Below, in pieces: positions 49,599-59,693 of a stretch of DNA of 64,000 nucleotides. Source of the DNA: Limosilactobacillus pontis (GTDB taxonomy: Bacteria; Bacillota; Bacilli; Lactobacillales; Lactobacillaceae). The stretch is taken from assembly GCF_002940945.1 (NCBI RefSeq), contig NZ_PNFV01000005.1, positions 1 to 64,000 on the forward strand. The letters are read 5' to 3'. The notes under the pieces are model-generated. The model was not told the origin of the DNA and made no database searches. It was given only the letters and a program-made list of their open reading frames with translations. Positions within the stretch are counted from its first letter, which is position 1. The number at the start of each line of letters is the position of its first letter. Made by a program: the position numbers and the translations under genes.

Positions 49599-50414
49599 AT
49601 GAAGATTACCAACCTGCCCGCTCACTTGATCGACCAGGTGCGGCAGAAAAATCCAGTTGTGCTGACGGTCGCCAACGATGTCACAGCCGGGAAGGTGGCG
49701 GATGCCCTGAGTGCCTGTGGAGTCTCACCAATCATGTCAAAGGCGCCGGAAGAGGCCCAGGCGATGGTCAGCTTGGCAGATGCCATCACTATCAACCTTG
49801 GCACCATTAACCAGTCCCAGCTCGCCTTGATTCGGGCAATCCTGGATGCCAACGCGGGTCGGCGTCCAGTCGTCCTTGATCCGGTCGCTGTTGGCAGTGC
49901 TGACTACCGGCTGACCATTGCTAATCAGCTGCTGAGTGACTACTACTTCAGCGTTATTCGGGGCAACGCCAGTGAGATTGCGGCCCTGGCTGGCTTCGCA
50001 CCTGCTGGACATGGAATTGACGCCGGGAGTATACAATACGACCCGGTTCTGGTAGCCAAACAGTGTGCCCACCACTATCATACCTGTGTCCTGCTTACCG
50101 GGCGTACCGATGTCGTGACGGACGGCCAGGATGTCTTTCTTAACCCTACCGGCTCGTCAATGCTGACGGTCAACGTTGGTAGCGGGGATATGCTCTCCAG
50201 TCTCACTGCCGCCTACTTAACTGTCGGTGAAAGTCCCATCACCAGCAGTGCCGTAATAGCCACTGCTTTCAGCATGACTGGGGCAGCGGCGGCTCAGCAT
50301 ACACTCGGGCTCGGTCAGTGGCAGACCCGCTTCTTCGATGAACTCAGTCAGCTGACTAGCGAACGCTTTACCGCCCAGCTAACGCACGGAAAGGATGATA
50401 ACAATGACCAATGA
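49599..50414 (+). CDS. thiM: Hydroxyethylthiazole kinase
   Basis: This enzyme phosphorylates the thiazole precursor for thiamine salvage. 271 residues; motifs LTVANDVTAGKVADALSACGVSPIMSKAPEE (N-terminal signature), VLDPVAVGSADYR, RGNASEIAALAG and the anion hole NVGSGDMLSSLTAAY with catalytic-site residues. The ATG at 49599 follows AAAGGAAG by 10 bases; another ATG 5 bases earlier leads to an immediate stop. First gene of thiM-thiD-thiE under the TPP riboswitch. Confidence 0.96.
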   Translation: MKITNLPAHLIDQVRQKNPVVLTVANDVTAGKVADALSACGVSPIMSKAPEEAQAMVSLADAITINLGTINQSQLALIRAILDANAGRRPVVLDPVAVGSADYRLTIANQLLSDYYFSVIRGNASEIAALAGFAPAGHGIDAGSIQYDPVLVAKQCAHHYHTCVLLTGRTDVVTDGQDVFLNPTGSSMLTVNVGSGDMLSSLTAAYLTVGESPITSSAVIATAFSMTGAAAAQHTLGLGQWQTRFFDELSQLTSERFTAQLTHGKDDNNDQ

Positions 50415-51216
50415 TTTTCCCCAGGCCCTGACAATTGCGGGGACCGATAGTGGTGGTGGTGCCGGAATCGCCGCTGATTTTAAGACAATGCAGATGCGCC
50501 ATGTTTTCGCAACCATGGTGGTAGTAGCGGTAACCGCCCAGAATACCCTGGGCGTCCAGGATGCCTTCCCGCTGCCAATCAAGATAATTGACGAGCAGTT
50601 TGCCTCCCTAGCCAGCGATCTAAAGATTCGGGCATGCAAGACGGGGATGCTAGCGGATGCTGACCATGTTCGAGCGGTGGTCCGGAACCTGAAAAAGTAT
50701 GACTTTGGTCCGCTGACCGTCGATCCGGTAATGATTGCCAAGGGCGGTGCACCTCTGCTCAGCGAGGATGCCATCAGTGTGGTCCGAAACGAATTAATAC
50801 CGCTGGCCGACCTAGTAACTCCTAACCTTCCTGAGGCAGAGAAGCTAACCGGAATGACCATCACTACTGAAAACGAGATGATCGCTGCCGGAAAGAAGCT
50901 CCAGACCCTAGGCGCCAAAAACGTTATCGTCAAAGGCGGCCACTTCAACAGTGCCGATGCAGCCAACGATTTTGTTCTCCTTGCTGATGGTCACCATTTC
51001 TGGATGACGGCATCCCGAGTAGCTACCCACAACACCCACGGGACTGGAGATACTATCTCAGCCTGCATCACGGCAGAACTAGCCAAGGGACATTCCATGG
51101 CGGAGGCTATCCGAACCGGCAAAGCCTATGTCGAGGCCACGATCCGCGACGGCATCAACGTCGGCCACGGCCACGGGCCCCTCAACCACTGGGCCCAGAT
51201 CAAGGGGGATGACTGA
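50404..51216 (+). CDS. thiD: Hydroxymethylpyrimidine (phosphate) kinase
   Basis: This enzyme phosphorylates HMP and HMP-phosphate for thiamine assembly. About 270 residues with the PfkB-like motifs TIAGTDSGGGAGIAADFKT, KTGMLAD, TVDPVMIAKGGAPLL, TPNLPEAEKLTG and the anion hole THGTGDTISACITA. ATG 50404 is preferred (GGAAAGGA 8 bases upstream) and overlaps the end of thiM. It is coupled within the thi operon. Confidence 0.96.
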   Translation: MTNDFPQALTIAGTDSGGGAGIAADFKTMQMRHVFATMVVVAVTAQNTLGVQDAFPLPIKIIDEQFASLASDLKIRACKTGMLADADHVRAVVRNLKKYDFGPLTVDPVMIAKGGAPLLSEDAISVVRNELIPLADLVTPNLPEAEKLTGMTITTENEMIAAGKKLQTLGAKNVIVKGGHFNSADAANDFVLLADGHHFWMTASRVATHNTHGTGDTISACITAELAKGHSMAEAIRTGKAYVEATIRDGINVGHGHGPLNHWAQIKGDD

Positions 51217-51872
51217 TGATGAAGTTTAATCCAAAGATTCTCCGCGTTTACCTAGTCGGCGGTACCCAAGACGTTGATAACGATCCCGAGCGCTTCCTGC
51301 ACGACGTTGAAATTGCCCTGCAAGCCGGGGTCACTGCCTTTCAATACCGGGAAAAGGATGGATCCCAACTCAATCGGGCGGCAACCCTTAAGATGGCCTC
51401 CCTGCTACGCGAACTCACCCACCAATACCACGTTCCCTACTTTATCGATGATGACGAGGAACTCGCCCTACAAGTAGGCGCCGATGGGGTCCATGTTGGT
51501 CAGAAGGATCAGCGGATCGAAACGGTAATTCAGCGGGCAGGCGGCCAACTGATGATTGGCTATTCCTGCAACACCACGGACGAAATTGCCAAGGCCAATC
51601 AGTTGCCGGAGGTGGACTATGTGGGCGTCGGTCCGGTTTTCCCAACAAGTTCCAAAGCCGACGCCGATCCGGCTCTCGGCCTCAGCGAGCTGACCCGTCT
51701 AAATACAGTCAGCCATCACCCGGTTGTTGCCATCGGCGGAATCAGCCATGCCAACCTCGCCGCTACCCTCAAAGCAGGAGTAGCCGGAGTCGCTGTTATC
51801 TCAATGATTTTAGGCAGCTCAGATATCACTGGTACAGTCAAGAAAATGTGCGCAGCCTACGAAAAAAACTAG
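51216..51872 (+). CDS. thiE: Thiamine-phosphate synthase
   Basis: This enzyme joins HMP-diphosphate and thiazole phosphate to thiamine phosphate. 218 residues; TIM-barrel motifs VTAFQYREKDG, YFIDDDEELALQVGADGVHVGQKD, GYSCNTTDEI, DYVGVGPVFPTSSKADA and VAIGGISHANL. The start overlaps the thiD stop by one base. It completes the salvage set; no thiC, thiG or thiS is seen, so precursors must be imported or salvaged. Confidence 0.96.
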   Translation: MMKFNPKILRVYLVGGTQDVDNDPERFLHDVEIALQAGVTAFQYREKDGSQLNRAATLKMASLLRELTHQYHVPYFIDDDEELALQVGADGVHVGQKDQRIETVIQRAGGQLMIGYSCNTTDEIAKANQLPEVDYVGVGPVFPTSSKADADPALGLSELTRLNTVSHHPVVAIGGISHANLAATLKAGVAGVAVISMILGSSDITGTVKKMCAAYEKN

Positions 51873-51978
51873 GCTGCAGGTCCAGGTTCATTTCTTTTTC
51901 CATCATCATAAAGGCAGCTGCCGAAACGGTAGACAAGAAAAATAGAATGCGCTAAATTAGGATGGTAAGGAGGAGAAA

Positions 51979-52326
51979 ATGATGGCAGAAGACCAATATC
52001 AATACGATGATAACGGCTTTCGGGAGGATCTGAAGGACCGCGATGATGTCCTCCACCAGCCGGACGCTGACCGTTCGATATGGACGACTCAGGAGTTGGA
52101 CTATAATCAGACGGTGGCGGTCCTAACCGGCAAGGAAGCCGTTAAACCAGAGATGCAGTTCAAGGACGACGTCTTAGATAAGGTTCGTCAGGAGCTGCCG
52201 AAGATTGACGACACGGCCGTTGACAAGGTCATTGAGGATAAGTATCAGCAGATCCTACTGGCCCGCTATAATGTTGACCAGGAGGAGAACGTCACCATCC
52301 ACGATGACGACCACCAGCAAAAATAA
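51979..52326 (+). CDS. Acidic hypothetical protein (115 aa)
   Basis: A soluble, strongly acidic protein rich in Asp, Glu and Gln, with helices such as FKDDVLDKVRQELPKIDDTAVDKVIEDKYQQILLARYNV. It has no membrane segment or known motif. AGGAGG precedes the tandem ATGATG start and a terminator follows. Not recognised. Confidence 0.75.
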   Translation: MMAEDQYQYDDNGFREDLKDRDDVLHQPDADRSIWTTQELDYNQTVAVLTGKEAVKPEMQFKDDVLDKVRQELPKIDDTAVDKVIEDKYQQILLARYNVDQEENVTIHDDDHQQK

Positions 52327-52366
52327 AAATGGTGTCCATCTAATTTGACGGACACCATTTTTATTA
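52325..52366. terminator. Bidirectional terminator between the acidic protein and clc genes
   Basis: AAAAATGGTGTCC pairs with GGACACCATTTTT around an 11-base loop. Confidence 0.92.
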
Positions 52367-53620
52367 AGCAAAAAAGGCCTTAGTCTGCAACCACTTTGAC
52401 AGGGCAATTGAAATTGCCACTCCCATTGCCAATGGCAGGAAGGCAGAGAAGTTCAAATGACAAACCTCAAACAGCATGAACATCGCCATTAGCGGTGCCT
52501 GCTGGGAGGCCGCTAGCAAAAAGGCAGCACCGAGAACCGCTGCCTGAGCCATCGTGACCCCTGGAACAAGGCTGACGTATACCATTCCAGCAAAGGCGCC
52601 GATAACCGCCCCAACCGCAATTGATGGCGTCAGAACCCCACCGTAACCACCACACTTCATAACGAACAAGGTCACGAGCACTTTGGCCACCAGACCGAAA
52701 AGCAGTACCAAGATGACGGTCCTGCTGTGACCGGTCGTATTCATTGCCATTTGGGCCAGCCCCCGGCCATTTCCCATAATCTGGGGGAAGAAGGCTGCGA
52801 TTCCACCGGTTACGGCGGCTATCGCTGGCAACTGGGCCAGGATATTAATCTTGGTCGTCCGGTGGGCCTTAGCCAGCCCAATATATTTTTTGAAGAGGGT
52901 GCCAAGAAAGCCGCAGACAAGTCCAAGGAAGAGCGCCAGCGGCAGAATCTGTAGTGAAAAGCTCTTGGACCCAACCAGGTAGTATGGCTGATAGCCCTTA
53001 ACGATCGAACCGATCAGCGTCGCAATCACTGACATGGTCAGGCTGACGGCAATGACCCGAGCGTTGATCTTCTTGTATAAAAGTTCCATACAGAAAACGG
53101 CTCCGGTGATCGGTGCAATATAGACACCGGCAAACCCGGCACCAGCCGCAGCAGCAATAATCATTCGTCGGTCCTCAGCATCCAGATCCAAGAACTTGTT
53201 ATCGCGGAAATGGTCTGCCCACTTTTGCGCCAGGGCTGCCCCAGCCTCACGAGGCGCCAATTCCCGACCAATAGAGTTACCGGTTCCCACAAAGAATATC
53301 TGGGTGTAGACGTGGATCATGGTCTTAATTAGTGGCATATGCTGCCCCGCAACAGTTTTGCCCAGCTTGACGGGCTTATAGTGACGCTGGAGGAGATACC
53401 AGATAATTGCGGCGATGATTCCCCCAATCAAGACCGAAGTAAATCGCCGCATCCCCCCAGCCGAGATATCGACAGGGATCAGATTGGTCTCCTGAAAGTG
53501 CAGGAACAATTTTTCGGTCAGATCCAGGGCCACACTGACCAGCAGAGAACTGAAACCGACGATAATGCCCAGGGCTACCGTTGCAATTGCTAGTGGAATG
53601 TTCTTTGTTATCTTTGCCAT
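52364..53620 (-). CDS. ClC-family chloride channel/transporter
   Basis: A 418-residue polytopic ClC protein moving chloride (or fluoride) across the membrane. The selectivity elements are GTGNSIGRELAP (gating Glu retained), a helix with AAAAGAGFAGVYIAPITG, and GYGGVLTPSIAVGAVIG (the GxFxP-like segment). No CBS domain. ATG 53620 is preferred over TTG 53635 because GGAG precedes it. Single gene, convergent with the acidic protein gene. Confidence 0.9.
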   Translation of the reverse strand: MAKITKNIPLAIATVALGIIVGFSSLLVSVALDLTEKLFLHFQETNLIPVDISAGGMRRFTSVLIGGIIAAIIWYLLQRHYKPVKLGKTVAGQHMPLIKTMIHVYTQIFFVGTGNSIGRELAPREAGAALAQKWADHFRDNKFLDLDAEDRRMIIAAAAGAGFAGVYIAPITGAVFCMELLYKKINARVIAVSLTMSVIATLIGSIVKGYQPYYLVGSKSFSLQILPLALFLGLVCGFLGTLFKKYIGLAKAHRTTKINILAQLPAIAAVTGGIAAFFPQIMGNGRGLAQMAMNTTGHSRTVILVLLFGLVAKVLVTLFVMKCGGYGGVLTPSIAVGAVIGAFAGMVYVSLVPGVTMAQAAVLGAAFLLAASQQAPLMAMFMLFEVCHLNFSAFLPLAMGVAISIALSKWLQTKAFFA

Positions 53621-53765
53621 TTTTCTTCGCTCCAAACATTAGATTGAAAATCGATAATTATTTTAACATGTTTAGCCACAACTTACAGAACTATCCTTGT
53701 TTCATGCCCCTGTAAATCGTTATAATAGATGCAGTCTGACAAAATTCTAGGTGAAAATAATTAAA

Positions 53766-54404
53766 ATGAAAAAGTATCGAAAACTGTTTATCGGGATTAG
53801 CTGCTGGCTGATCTTTGCCATTTTTCTCTGGGGAGTCTGGCAAAACCTTGGCTGGATCCACCGGCTTGACCAATTCGGTTACCAACTTCTCCAGCCCACA
53901 ACGCCCCTGCGCACTCGGATATTCACGATGATTACCCACCTTGGTGATCCGCTTCTTCTCCTACCCCTGTCCCTAGTCGTCTTGGTCGGCTGCTGGTGGT
54001 GCCACCAGCGTGCTTGGGGGCTTCGGTTTGCCGGTCTCCAGCTCGTCGGTTACTGCCTGGTGATTGCCGTAAAATACAGCATTTTACGTCCCCGCCCTGA
54101 TCACAAGTTAATTCCAGCAAATGGGTTTAGCTTTCCCAGCGGCCATACCTTCGCCACAACCGTCTTCGTTCTTGCAATCCTGACCCTGGTTTGGCCCCAT
54201 CTCAGGCGGCACTGGCAACGAATTGCCAGTTCAATTCTGGCAATGGTCTGGATCTTTCTAGTGATGGCTTCCCGAGTTTACCTGCGCAATCACTACACTA
54301 GTGATGTCTTGGCCGGACTGTTCCTAGGCACGGGCTGGTGGTTGCTAGCCACCAGTACCCTGGACCGTTTCGTCGTTATCCGTCACCGTCAAATCGGCGG
54401 TTGA
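53766..54404 (+). CDS. PAP2-family membrane phosphatase
   Basis: A 212-residue integral membrane phosphatase with six helices. The three PAP2 motifs are complete: KYSILRPRPD, PSGHTF and SRVYLRNHYTSDVLAG. It probably dephosphorylates undecaprenyl pyrophosphate or a phosphatidyl lipid on the outer face. A GTG at 53751 is an alternative start; AGGTG lies before ATG 53766. Single gene followed by the small LPQTG protein. Confidence 0.92.
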   Translation: MKKYRKLFIGISCWLIFAIFLWGVWQNLGWIHRLDQFGYQLLQPTTPLRTRIFTMITHLGDPLLLLPLSLVVLVGCWWCHQRAWGLRFAGLQLVGYCLVIAVKYSILRPRPDHKLIPANGFSFPSGHTFATTVFVLAILTLVWPHLRRHWQRIASSILAMVWIFLVMASRVYLRNHYTSDVLAGLFLGTGWWLLATSTLDRFVVIRHRQIGG

Positions 54405-54463
54405 AAACGTTTGACAAGTCGGTATAATTACTTATGAATGAGAATATAATTGGAGGAACTGGC

Positions 54464-55090
54464 ATGAAGAGCCGATTTAAGATTGGAATACTTTTTACGG
54501 TTGGCTTCACCCTGCTGCTTGGTTTACTTTGGACCAGTCTGGTCGCCGCAGATCGGGTGGCAACCGAACCCAGCACCAGCCAGAGCATCAAGAATAATGC
54601 TCCAGCAGACGACAGCAGTGCAGCTAGCAGTCAGGATAGCAACACAAGTAAGGCTGTGACGTCAGGAACCGACACCAAACCTGGCAAGGCTACCAAAAAT
54701 GGTCAAAGCACGGTTGACCGTTCCGAAAATAACCCAAACGCCACCAGTACCAGCACCAAGGCAGACAGCCATTCAAGTTCAAGTAGCGCCGTCTCCGCAA
54801 ATAGCAACAGTCAGACAACGGCTACGATTACCGTACCGGTCGTCAGCAGTAGTGACCAGCAGACAGCGGACCAGGTAGTCACGAGCGAGTCTGACAACAA
54901 CATCGATACTAAGCACGTTAAGAAAGTAACCCTAACAACGCCAAGTGACTGTCGGCTGAGTAAGCACCAGGATCTTGACCGACTCGCCTCACTGCCCCAA
55001 ACTGGAAAGGAGACCCTGCTCTTAACCGGTGGGGTCGTCTCCCTGGTCTTGATGCCAGCAGTCATAATAATTTTTAATACCCTCGTCTAG
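54464..55090 (+). CDS. Small LPQTG surface protein with Ser/Thr-rich stalk
   Basis: A secreted protein of about 208 residues. The signal peptide (about 1-27, FKIGILFTVGFTLLLGLLWTSLVAA) is followed by a Ser/Thr/Asn-rich, probably disordered stalk (about 30-165). LPQTG lies near residue 180, with a hydrophobic helix after it. The tail after the helix (IIIFNTLV) lacks the usual positive charges, which could weaken sortase retention. GGAGG precedes ATG 54464. No folded domain, so perhaps a wall spacer or glycosylation target. Confidence 0.82.
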   Translation: MKSRFKIGILFTVGFTLLLGLLWTSLVAADRVATEPSTSQSIKNNAPADDSSAASSQDSNTSKAVTSGTDTKPGKATKNGQSTVDRSENNPNATSTSTKADSHSSSSSAVSANSNSQTTATITVPVVSSSDQQTADQVVTSESDNNIDTKHVKKVTLTTPSDCRLSKHQDLDRLASLPQTGKETLLLTGGVVSLVLMPAVIIIFNTLV

Positions 55091-55126
55091 GGACACTTAA
55101 GTTACAACGGTACATTTGGATCATAA

Positions 55127-55166
55127 AAACGGCCAACAGAAAGCAAATGCTCTCTGCTGGCCGTTT
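55127..55166. terminator. Bidirectional terminator between the LPQTG gene and nox
   Basis: AAACGGCCAACAGA pairs with TCTGCTGGCCGTTT. A second perfect hairpin AAGTAGGTAG/CTACCTACTT follows at 55172-55198. Confidence 0.88.
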
Positions 55167-55259
55167 CACATAAGTAGGTAGGCAATCACTACCTACTTTG
55201 TATTTTAACAATCATTTTATATTTATACAATAGTAACTATGTATATTAAGACAGGTAGG

Positions 55260-56600
55260 CTATTTTGTTGCTTTGGCCACTGCCTGCTGACCAAGGAGGT
55301 TAATGAAGTTAAATGGCCGGTCAAAGTTTGGCTGGAAGAGCATATCAACCATTGCCATGAAATCAATCGTATTCCGGTTCTGAATCATTACCGAAACTGC
55401 ATTGGCGTACATGGAAATGTCATAGCTGCTCATGAACTGGGCCCCGAGGATCTGGTTATTACTCCGGTCCCAGACTACCGTTCCGATAACCTCAGCATTG
55501 GTCGGCATGAACTCCGGACGATAGTTATCCGTAAACGTAACGGCATCGGCATCGAAACCGGCTACCTTAGCGCTGGCTAGGGTCATTCCCGTCGAGGCCA
55601 TCGCGTGATCGTAGAGCTGGAGGCCAGACGTCGATTGGGTCCCCATGTAGGTCATCGTATTGCCGAAAAGGTTTGTCCCAGCGATGACTCCCTGCCGAAC
55701 CGCATTAGTGGCCAACGGGACGTAGGCCTCCTGATTAGTTGGGTTGTAATGTACTGCCACCGCATCACCGGCCCCGTATACGTCAGGATCCGAAGTCTGC
55801 ATGTAGGCATTGGTCTTGATAGAGCCATCCTGGTTGAACTCTAGCTGACCCTTGAAGAGTCCGGTATTAGGCCGGAAACCAATACAGAGAATGGCCATGT
55901 CGGCGGGGTAACTCCCCTTATTGGTGTTGACCGTAACTCCATGACCATTAGCTTCAAATCCAGCTACCATCTCGTCAAAGGCTAGTTTAACGTTATGGTC
56001 TTCAAAATCCTTGGTAACGATGTCTGTGTATTTGGCATCATAGTACTTGCTAAGCAGACGGTCGTTACCATCAATCAGGGTCACGTTCTTGCCCTGTTTG
56101 CTGTAGGCCTCAACCAGTTCAACACCGATGTAGCCACCACCGATAACCACAATGTTCTTAGCATCCTGGGCAACCTCAAACAATTTCTTGGCGTGGTTAT
56201 AGTTCTTGCAGAGGTAAACGTTAGGGTTATCAATCCCTGGTAAGCCAGGGATGATCGGCCAAGATCCCGTAGTAACCATCAGTTTATCGTAATGGTCCTC
56301 ACTGGTAGCTCCGGTATTAAGATCCTTGACCGTCAGCGACTTATTCTTCAGGTCAACATGAGTCACCTCATGCTCCAGTTTAACGTTGGCTCCCAGCTTA
56401 GTCAGAATCTCCGGGCTGGAATAGAACATATCGTCAATGTTCTTAGTAACCCCACCGAGATAGGTTGCAATCCCACACGACAGGAACGAAACATTGTCGT
56501 TCTTTTCGTAAATAGTTACCTCAGCATCAGGATGATTGCTTAACACTTGATTAGCAGTGATAGTACCGGCATGTGTACAACCAACGATAATGATCTTCAT
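55260..56600 (-). CDS. nox: NADH oxidase (water-forming)
   Basis: A flavoenzyme that reduces oxygen to water with NADH, regenerating NAD in heterofermentative lactobacilli. 446 residues from ATG 56600 (AGGAGG 8 bases upstream). Redox Cys42 in SFLSCGIA and His10 in GCTHAG are conserved. The FAD and NADH folds are IIIVGCTHAG and VVIGGGYIGVELVEA, and the FAD-binding GAGDAVAV is present. A CoA-disulfide reductase is the alternative, but overall it matches Nox. Single gene. Confidence 0.92.
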   Translation of the reverse strand: MKIIIVGCTHAGTITANQVLSNHPDAEVTIYEKNDNVSFLSCGIATYLGGVTKNIDDMFYSSPEILTKLGANVKLEHEVTHVDLKNKSLTVKDLNTGATSEDHYDKLMVTTGSWPIIPGLPGIDNPNVYLCKNYNHAKKLFEVAQDAKNIVVIGGGYIGVELVEAYSKQGKNVTLIDGNDRLLSKYYDAKYTDIVTKDFEDHNVKLAFDEMVAGFEANGHGVTVNTNKGSYPADMAILCIGFRPNTGLFKGQLEFNQDGSIKTNAYMQTSDPDVYGAGDAVAVHYNPTNQEAYVPLATNAVRQGVIAGTNLFGNTMTYMGTQSTSGLQLYDHAMASTGMTLASAKVAGFDADAVTFTDNYRPEFMPTNAEVIGTVVWDRSNNQILGAQFMSSYDISMYANAVSVMIQNRNTIDFMAMVDMLFQPNFDRPFNFINLLGQQAVAKATK

Positions 56601-56809
56601 TTGCAAAGCCTCCTAAACTTAAGCAGATACGGACTGTCTGTCCATGATTGCGTTACCATGTTCATTATAACAAAGCAGTCTATAAAATGGTACTATTTGC
56701 TTTCGATTTTCTACTATCATCCGATAATCACTTGTTAAATGATTGATGTTGCCAAGCAGGCAAAAGACCAGTAAAGTAGAATATGATCATTATTGAAGGA
56801 GTACTAATT

Positions 56810-57121
56810 ATGGAACAATTTTTTCTGATTACCCTTACTGCAATCTTTATCATTGAGAGTTTCGTTGAAATCCGCTACTTTGCTCAGATCCGGAATATCT
56901 TTGTCCAATCTGGCCGGGTAACCCCTACTAAACGAGTCCAACGCATCATCAAGATCGAGAGTATGTGGTCTTGGATCTCGTGGATCTTTCTTTTTCTCCT
57001 CTTTGTTCTTCCCGATTTCTACACGATGTTGGTAATCTGCGTGATCACCCTGATCGAAACCTGGGTTGTCTATGAACTTTATAACGCGCGTAACTACATC
57101 CAAAAGATCAACAATAAGTAA
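56810..57121 (+). CDS. Small membrane protein (103 aa)
   Basis: A 103-residue protein with an N-terminal helix (about 3-20), two further hydrophobic helices (about 53-70 and 72-90) and a basic loop between (TPTKRVQRIIKIE). AAGGAG precedes ATG 56810. Topology suggests a three-helix membrane protein. Not recognised; a terminator follows. Confidence 0.7.
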   Translation: MEQFFLITLTAIFIIESFVEIRYFAQIRNIFVQSGRVTPTKRVQRIIKIESMWSWISWIFLFLLFVLPDFYTMLVICVITLIETWVVYELYNARNYIQKINNK

Positions 57122-57123
57122 TC

Positions 57124-57160
57124 AAAAAAGATCAGTCAAAAAATAGCTGATCTTTTTTAT
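57124..57160. terminator. Bidirectional terminator
   Basis: AAAAGATCAG pairs with CTGATCTTTT, followed by T-runs on both strands. Confidence 0.9.
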
Positions 57161-57172
57161 TACTTAGACTGA

Positions 57173-58462
57173 TTATTTGGCTTCTGCCGGACGGTAGGTG
57201 TGCAGGCGTTGAGAACCGACATTGATCTTGCTTGGGTCGCCTTCCCGGCCCGGCTTCATCTCAACAATCCCTAGCTTGATGGCACCAACTGGGCAAACCA
57301 ACGCACATAATTGGCAACCAACACACTTGTCCTTATCGAAGACTGGCAGACGCTTATCGCCGTCCCAACTCAGTGCCTGGTGGGCGCCGTCTTGACAGGA
57401 AATGACACAACGACCACAGCCGATACACTTATCCCAGTCAATCTTTGGGTAAACCTTGTAGTTACGGTTCAATTGGTTGGTAGGAAGGATGTTCTTATTA
57501 GCCAGACCAACCAGTTCACTCAGGTGGTCAACACCCTGTTCTTCCATGTAGTGCATCAGACCGTTCTTCATATCCTCAACGACCCGATAACCGTACTGCA
57601 TGACGGCAGTGGTTACTTGGAGGGTTGTAGCCCCCATCAGAATAAACTCAGCAGCGTCTTCCCAGGTTTCAATACCACCGATTCCCGAGATTGGCAGTTG
57701 TTCCAAACCAGCAGCGGAACGAAGCTGTTGCAGGAACCGAAGGGCAATTGGCTTAACTCCCTTGCCGGACAAGCCAGATACGGAAGACTTGCCGTCGATG
57801 TTTGGCAGACCGACATGCTTGTCCAGGTCAACGTTGGCAACGGACTTAACAGTGTTAATCAGTGAGAAGCCAGCCGCACCGCCCTCAAGGCAAGCCTTGA
57901 CAATAGGAACCATTGACGTGATGTTTGGCGTCATCTTAGGCATAATCGGCAGGCTGCTGCCCTTCCGTACGGCGATAACATCCTGCTTACACAATGCTGG
58001 GTTGGTACCAACATCGGACCCCATCTTGTGTGAGGTCATCTGTGGACATGACAGGTTCATTTCAATGATATCGGCACCGGCTTCTTCAACCCGCTTGGCC
58101 AGATAAGTCCATTCATCATCGTTTTCACCCATGATTGAGGCAATCAGCACCTTATTCGGGTATTCTTCCTTCAACCGCTTCATGTCGGCTAAATCCTGCT
58201 CCAGAGGGTGCTCAGAAAGCTGCTCCATGTTTTTAAAGGCAACAAAAGGAGTATCTTCCTTAGTTAATTCATCAAACCGTGGTGAAACTTCATCGATCAC
58301 GAAACGGTCCGTTGAAACAGTCTTATAGACAATTCCGCCCCAACCAGCATCATATGCCCGTTTGCACATCTCGTAACAGTTGTCGACTGGCGATGAAGAC
58401 AAGCAGAATGGGTTTTCAAAATGAACCCCTAAAAAGTCGACTGATAGATCTTTTTTAATCAT
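57173..58462 (-). CDS. preA: NAD-dependent dihydropyrimidine dehydrogenase, PreA subunit
   Basis: The catalytic subunit that reduces uracil and thymine to dihydropyrimidines (or the reverse). 429 residues: a dihydroorotate-dehydrogenase-type FMN barrel with the active-site Cys139 in EMNLSCPQ, and [19 protein letters not shown] near the FMN phosphate. A C-terminal domain holds two 4Fe-4S motifs ([11 protein letters not shown] and [12 protein letters not shown]). It overlaps preT by 8 bases. Gut bacterial PreTA is known to inactivate 5-fluorouracil. No dihydropyrimidinase follows. Confidence 0.93.
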   Translation of the reverse strand: MIKKDLSVDFLGVHFENPFCLSSSPVDNCYEMCKRAYDAGWGGIVYKTVSTDRFVIDEVSPRFDELTKEDTPFVAFKNMEQLSEHPLEQDLADMKRLKEEYPNKVLIASIMGENDDEWTYLAKRVEEAGADIIEMNLSCPQMTSHKMGSDVGTNPALCKQDVIAVRKGSSLPIMPKMTPNITSMVPIVKACLEGGAAGFSLINTVKSVANVDLDKHVGLPNIDGKSSVSGLSGKGVKPIALRFLQQLRSAAGLEQLPISGIGGIETWEDAAEFILMGATTLQVTTAVMQYGYRVVEDMKNGLMHYMEEQGVDHLSELVGLANKNILPTNQLNRNYKVYPKIDWDKCIGCGRCVISCQDGAHQALSWDGDKRLPVFDKDKCVGCQLCALVCPVGAIKLGIVEMKPGREGDPSKINVGSQRLHTYRPAEAK

Positions 58463-59693
58463 TGTTTTGTCCTCCTAATACACGATCGATTTCCTCGGCA
58501 ACTTCCTTACCTTTTTGTACGGCTACAACAACCGTCTTGTCGCCATCGACAATATCACCGGTTGCAAATACCTTAGGATCCTTGGTGTGGTAGCGAGCTT
58601 CCCGGAACGGGATTTCATTGTGCTGAATGTCGATATCTAAGCCATCAGCATCAACTTTCTGACCAACCGCCAGAATAATCTTGTCGGCCGTGATGGTCAG
58701 CTCACTATCGATCTTACGGTGCTTGAAGGTGGCCCGGTTCTGGTGAACCTCCTTTGGCTCGTAGCCATCGATAATCGTCACGCCAGCCTTTTGGGCACCC
58801 GCCAGTTCCTTCTTGGAGGCCCGGAACTCGTCGAATTCCTCGTAGACAACGTCCGTAACGTGCGGAACATCCAGCTTCTTCAGGGTCGTGACAACGTCCA
58901 TCGCAACGTCACCACCACCGATAACCAGCACATTATCTGGAACATCGATGTTTCCCTTATTTTCCTTGGCCCGGGCCAGGAACGAGATAGCGGATTCTGT
59001 GCAGATATTGTGTTCAAACATCGGGATTGTCTTGGCAGCACTGGCACCGATGGCAACGATTACGGCATTGTACTTGGCCTTCAGTTCATCCATCGTGATG
59101 TCCTTGCCGACCGTCACATTGTAGTTAATCTTGGCCCCAAGGTTAACAATCCGCTGGACCTCGTAGTCGACAATCTCTTCTGGCAGCCGGTATTCTGGAA
59201 TCCCGTAGGTCAGGTAACCGCCGGCCTTAACCTGCTTTTCGTAAATATCAACGGCATAACCCTTCTGCCGCAGGGTCGTCGCTGCTTGCAGGCCAGCCGG
59301 GCCACTACCAATGATAGCAACACTCATGCCGTTGTCCTTACCGGCATGCAGGATCTGCATGTTTTCCTTGCGTTCCATGTCAGTAACGTAACGCTGAATC
59401 CCGCTGATATCGATTGGACCATCGATCTTGGCACGGGTACATGCCTTTTCACAGTAGCGTTCCGTTGGGCAAACCCGGGCACAAATGGCCCCCAGGGCGT
59501 TGTTCTCCCGGATAGTTTCGGCCGCCCCCTTAACGTTACGGAAACGAACACTCCGGATAAACTTAGCTGGGTTAGTGTGGGCAGGACAAGCCTTGGAACA
59601 TGGGGCATCTTCACATAAGAGACAACGTGCTGCTTCCTGCATCACCGTTGACATTGTGTAGCCCTTTGGCTCTTGGTTATATTTTGAAGTCAT
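58455..59693 (-). CDS. preT: NAD-dependent dihydropyrimidine dehydrogenase, PreT subunit
   Basis: The electron-input subunit: an FAD/NAD oxidoreductase of the GltD/PreT family, 412 residues. The N-terminal Cys clusters ([14 protein letters not shown] and [15 protein letters not shown]) bind 4Fe-4S centres. FAD binding is [15 protein letters not shown] binding [11 protein letters not shown], and [16 protein letters not shown] is at the end. GAGGAGG precedes ATG 59693. It passes electrons from NADH to PreA. A small palindrome AGTGA-N6-TCACT (59733-59748) in the upstream region may be an operator. Confidence 0.92.
   Translation of the reverse strand: MTSKYNQEPKGYTMSTVMQEAARCLLCEDAPCSKACPAHTNPAKFIRSVRFRNVKGAAETIRENNALGAICARVCPTERYCEKACTRAKIDGPIDISGIQRYVTDMERKENMQILHAGKDNGMSVAIIGSGPAGLQAATTLRQKGYAVDIYEKQVKAGGYLTYGIPEYRLPEEIVDYEVQRIVNLGAKINYNVTVGKDITMDELKAKYNAVIVAIGASAAKTIPMFEHNICTESAISFLARAKENKGNIDVPDNVLVIGGGDVAMDVVTTLKKLDVPHVTDVVYEEFDEFRASKKELAGAQKAGVTIIDGYEPKEVHQNRATFKHRKIDSELTITADKIILAVGQKVDADGLDIDIQHNEIPFREARYHTKDPKVFATGDIVDGDKTVVVAVQKGKEVAEEIDRVLGGQNND

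Noticed and set aside
50379..50966. 195-codon minus-strand frame opposite thiD
   Set aside because: thiD is complete and lies in the thi operon; the opposing frame has no own signals.
58719..59618. 299-codon open frame on the plus strand opposite preT
   Set aside because: It mirrors the preT coding sequence with its Fe-S and FAD motifs; no start signal or family pattern was seen.
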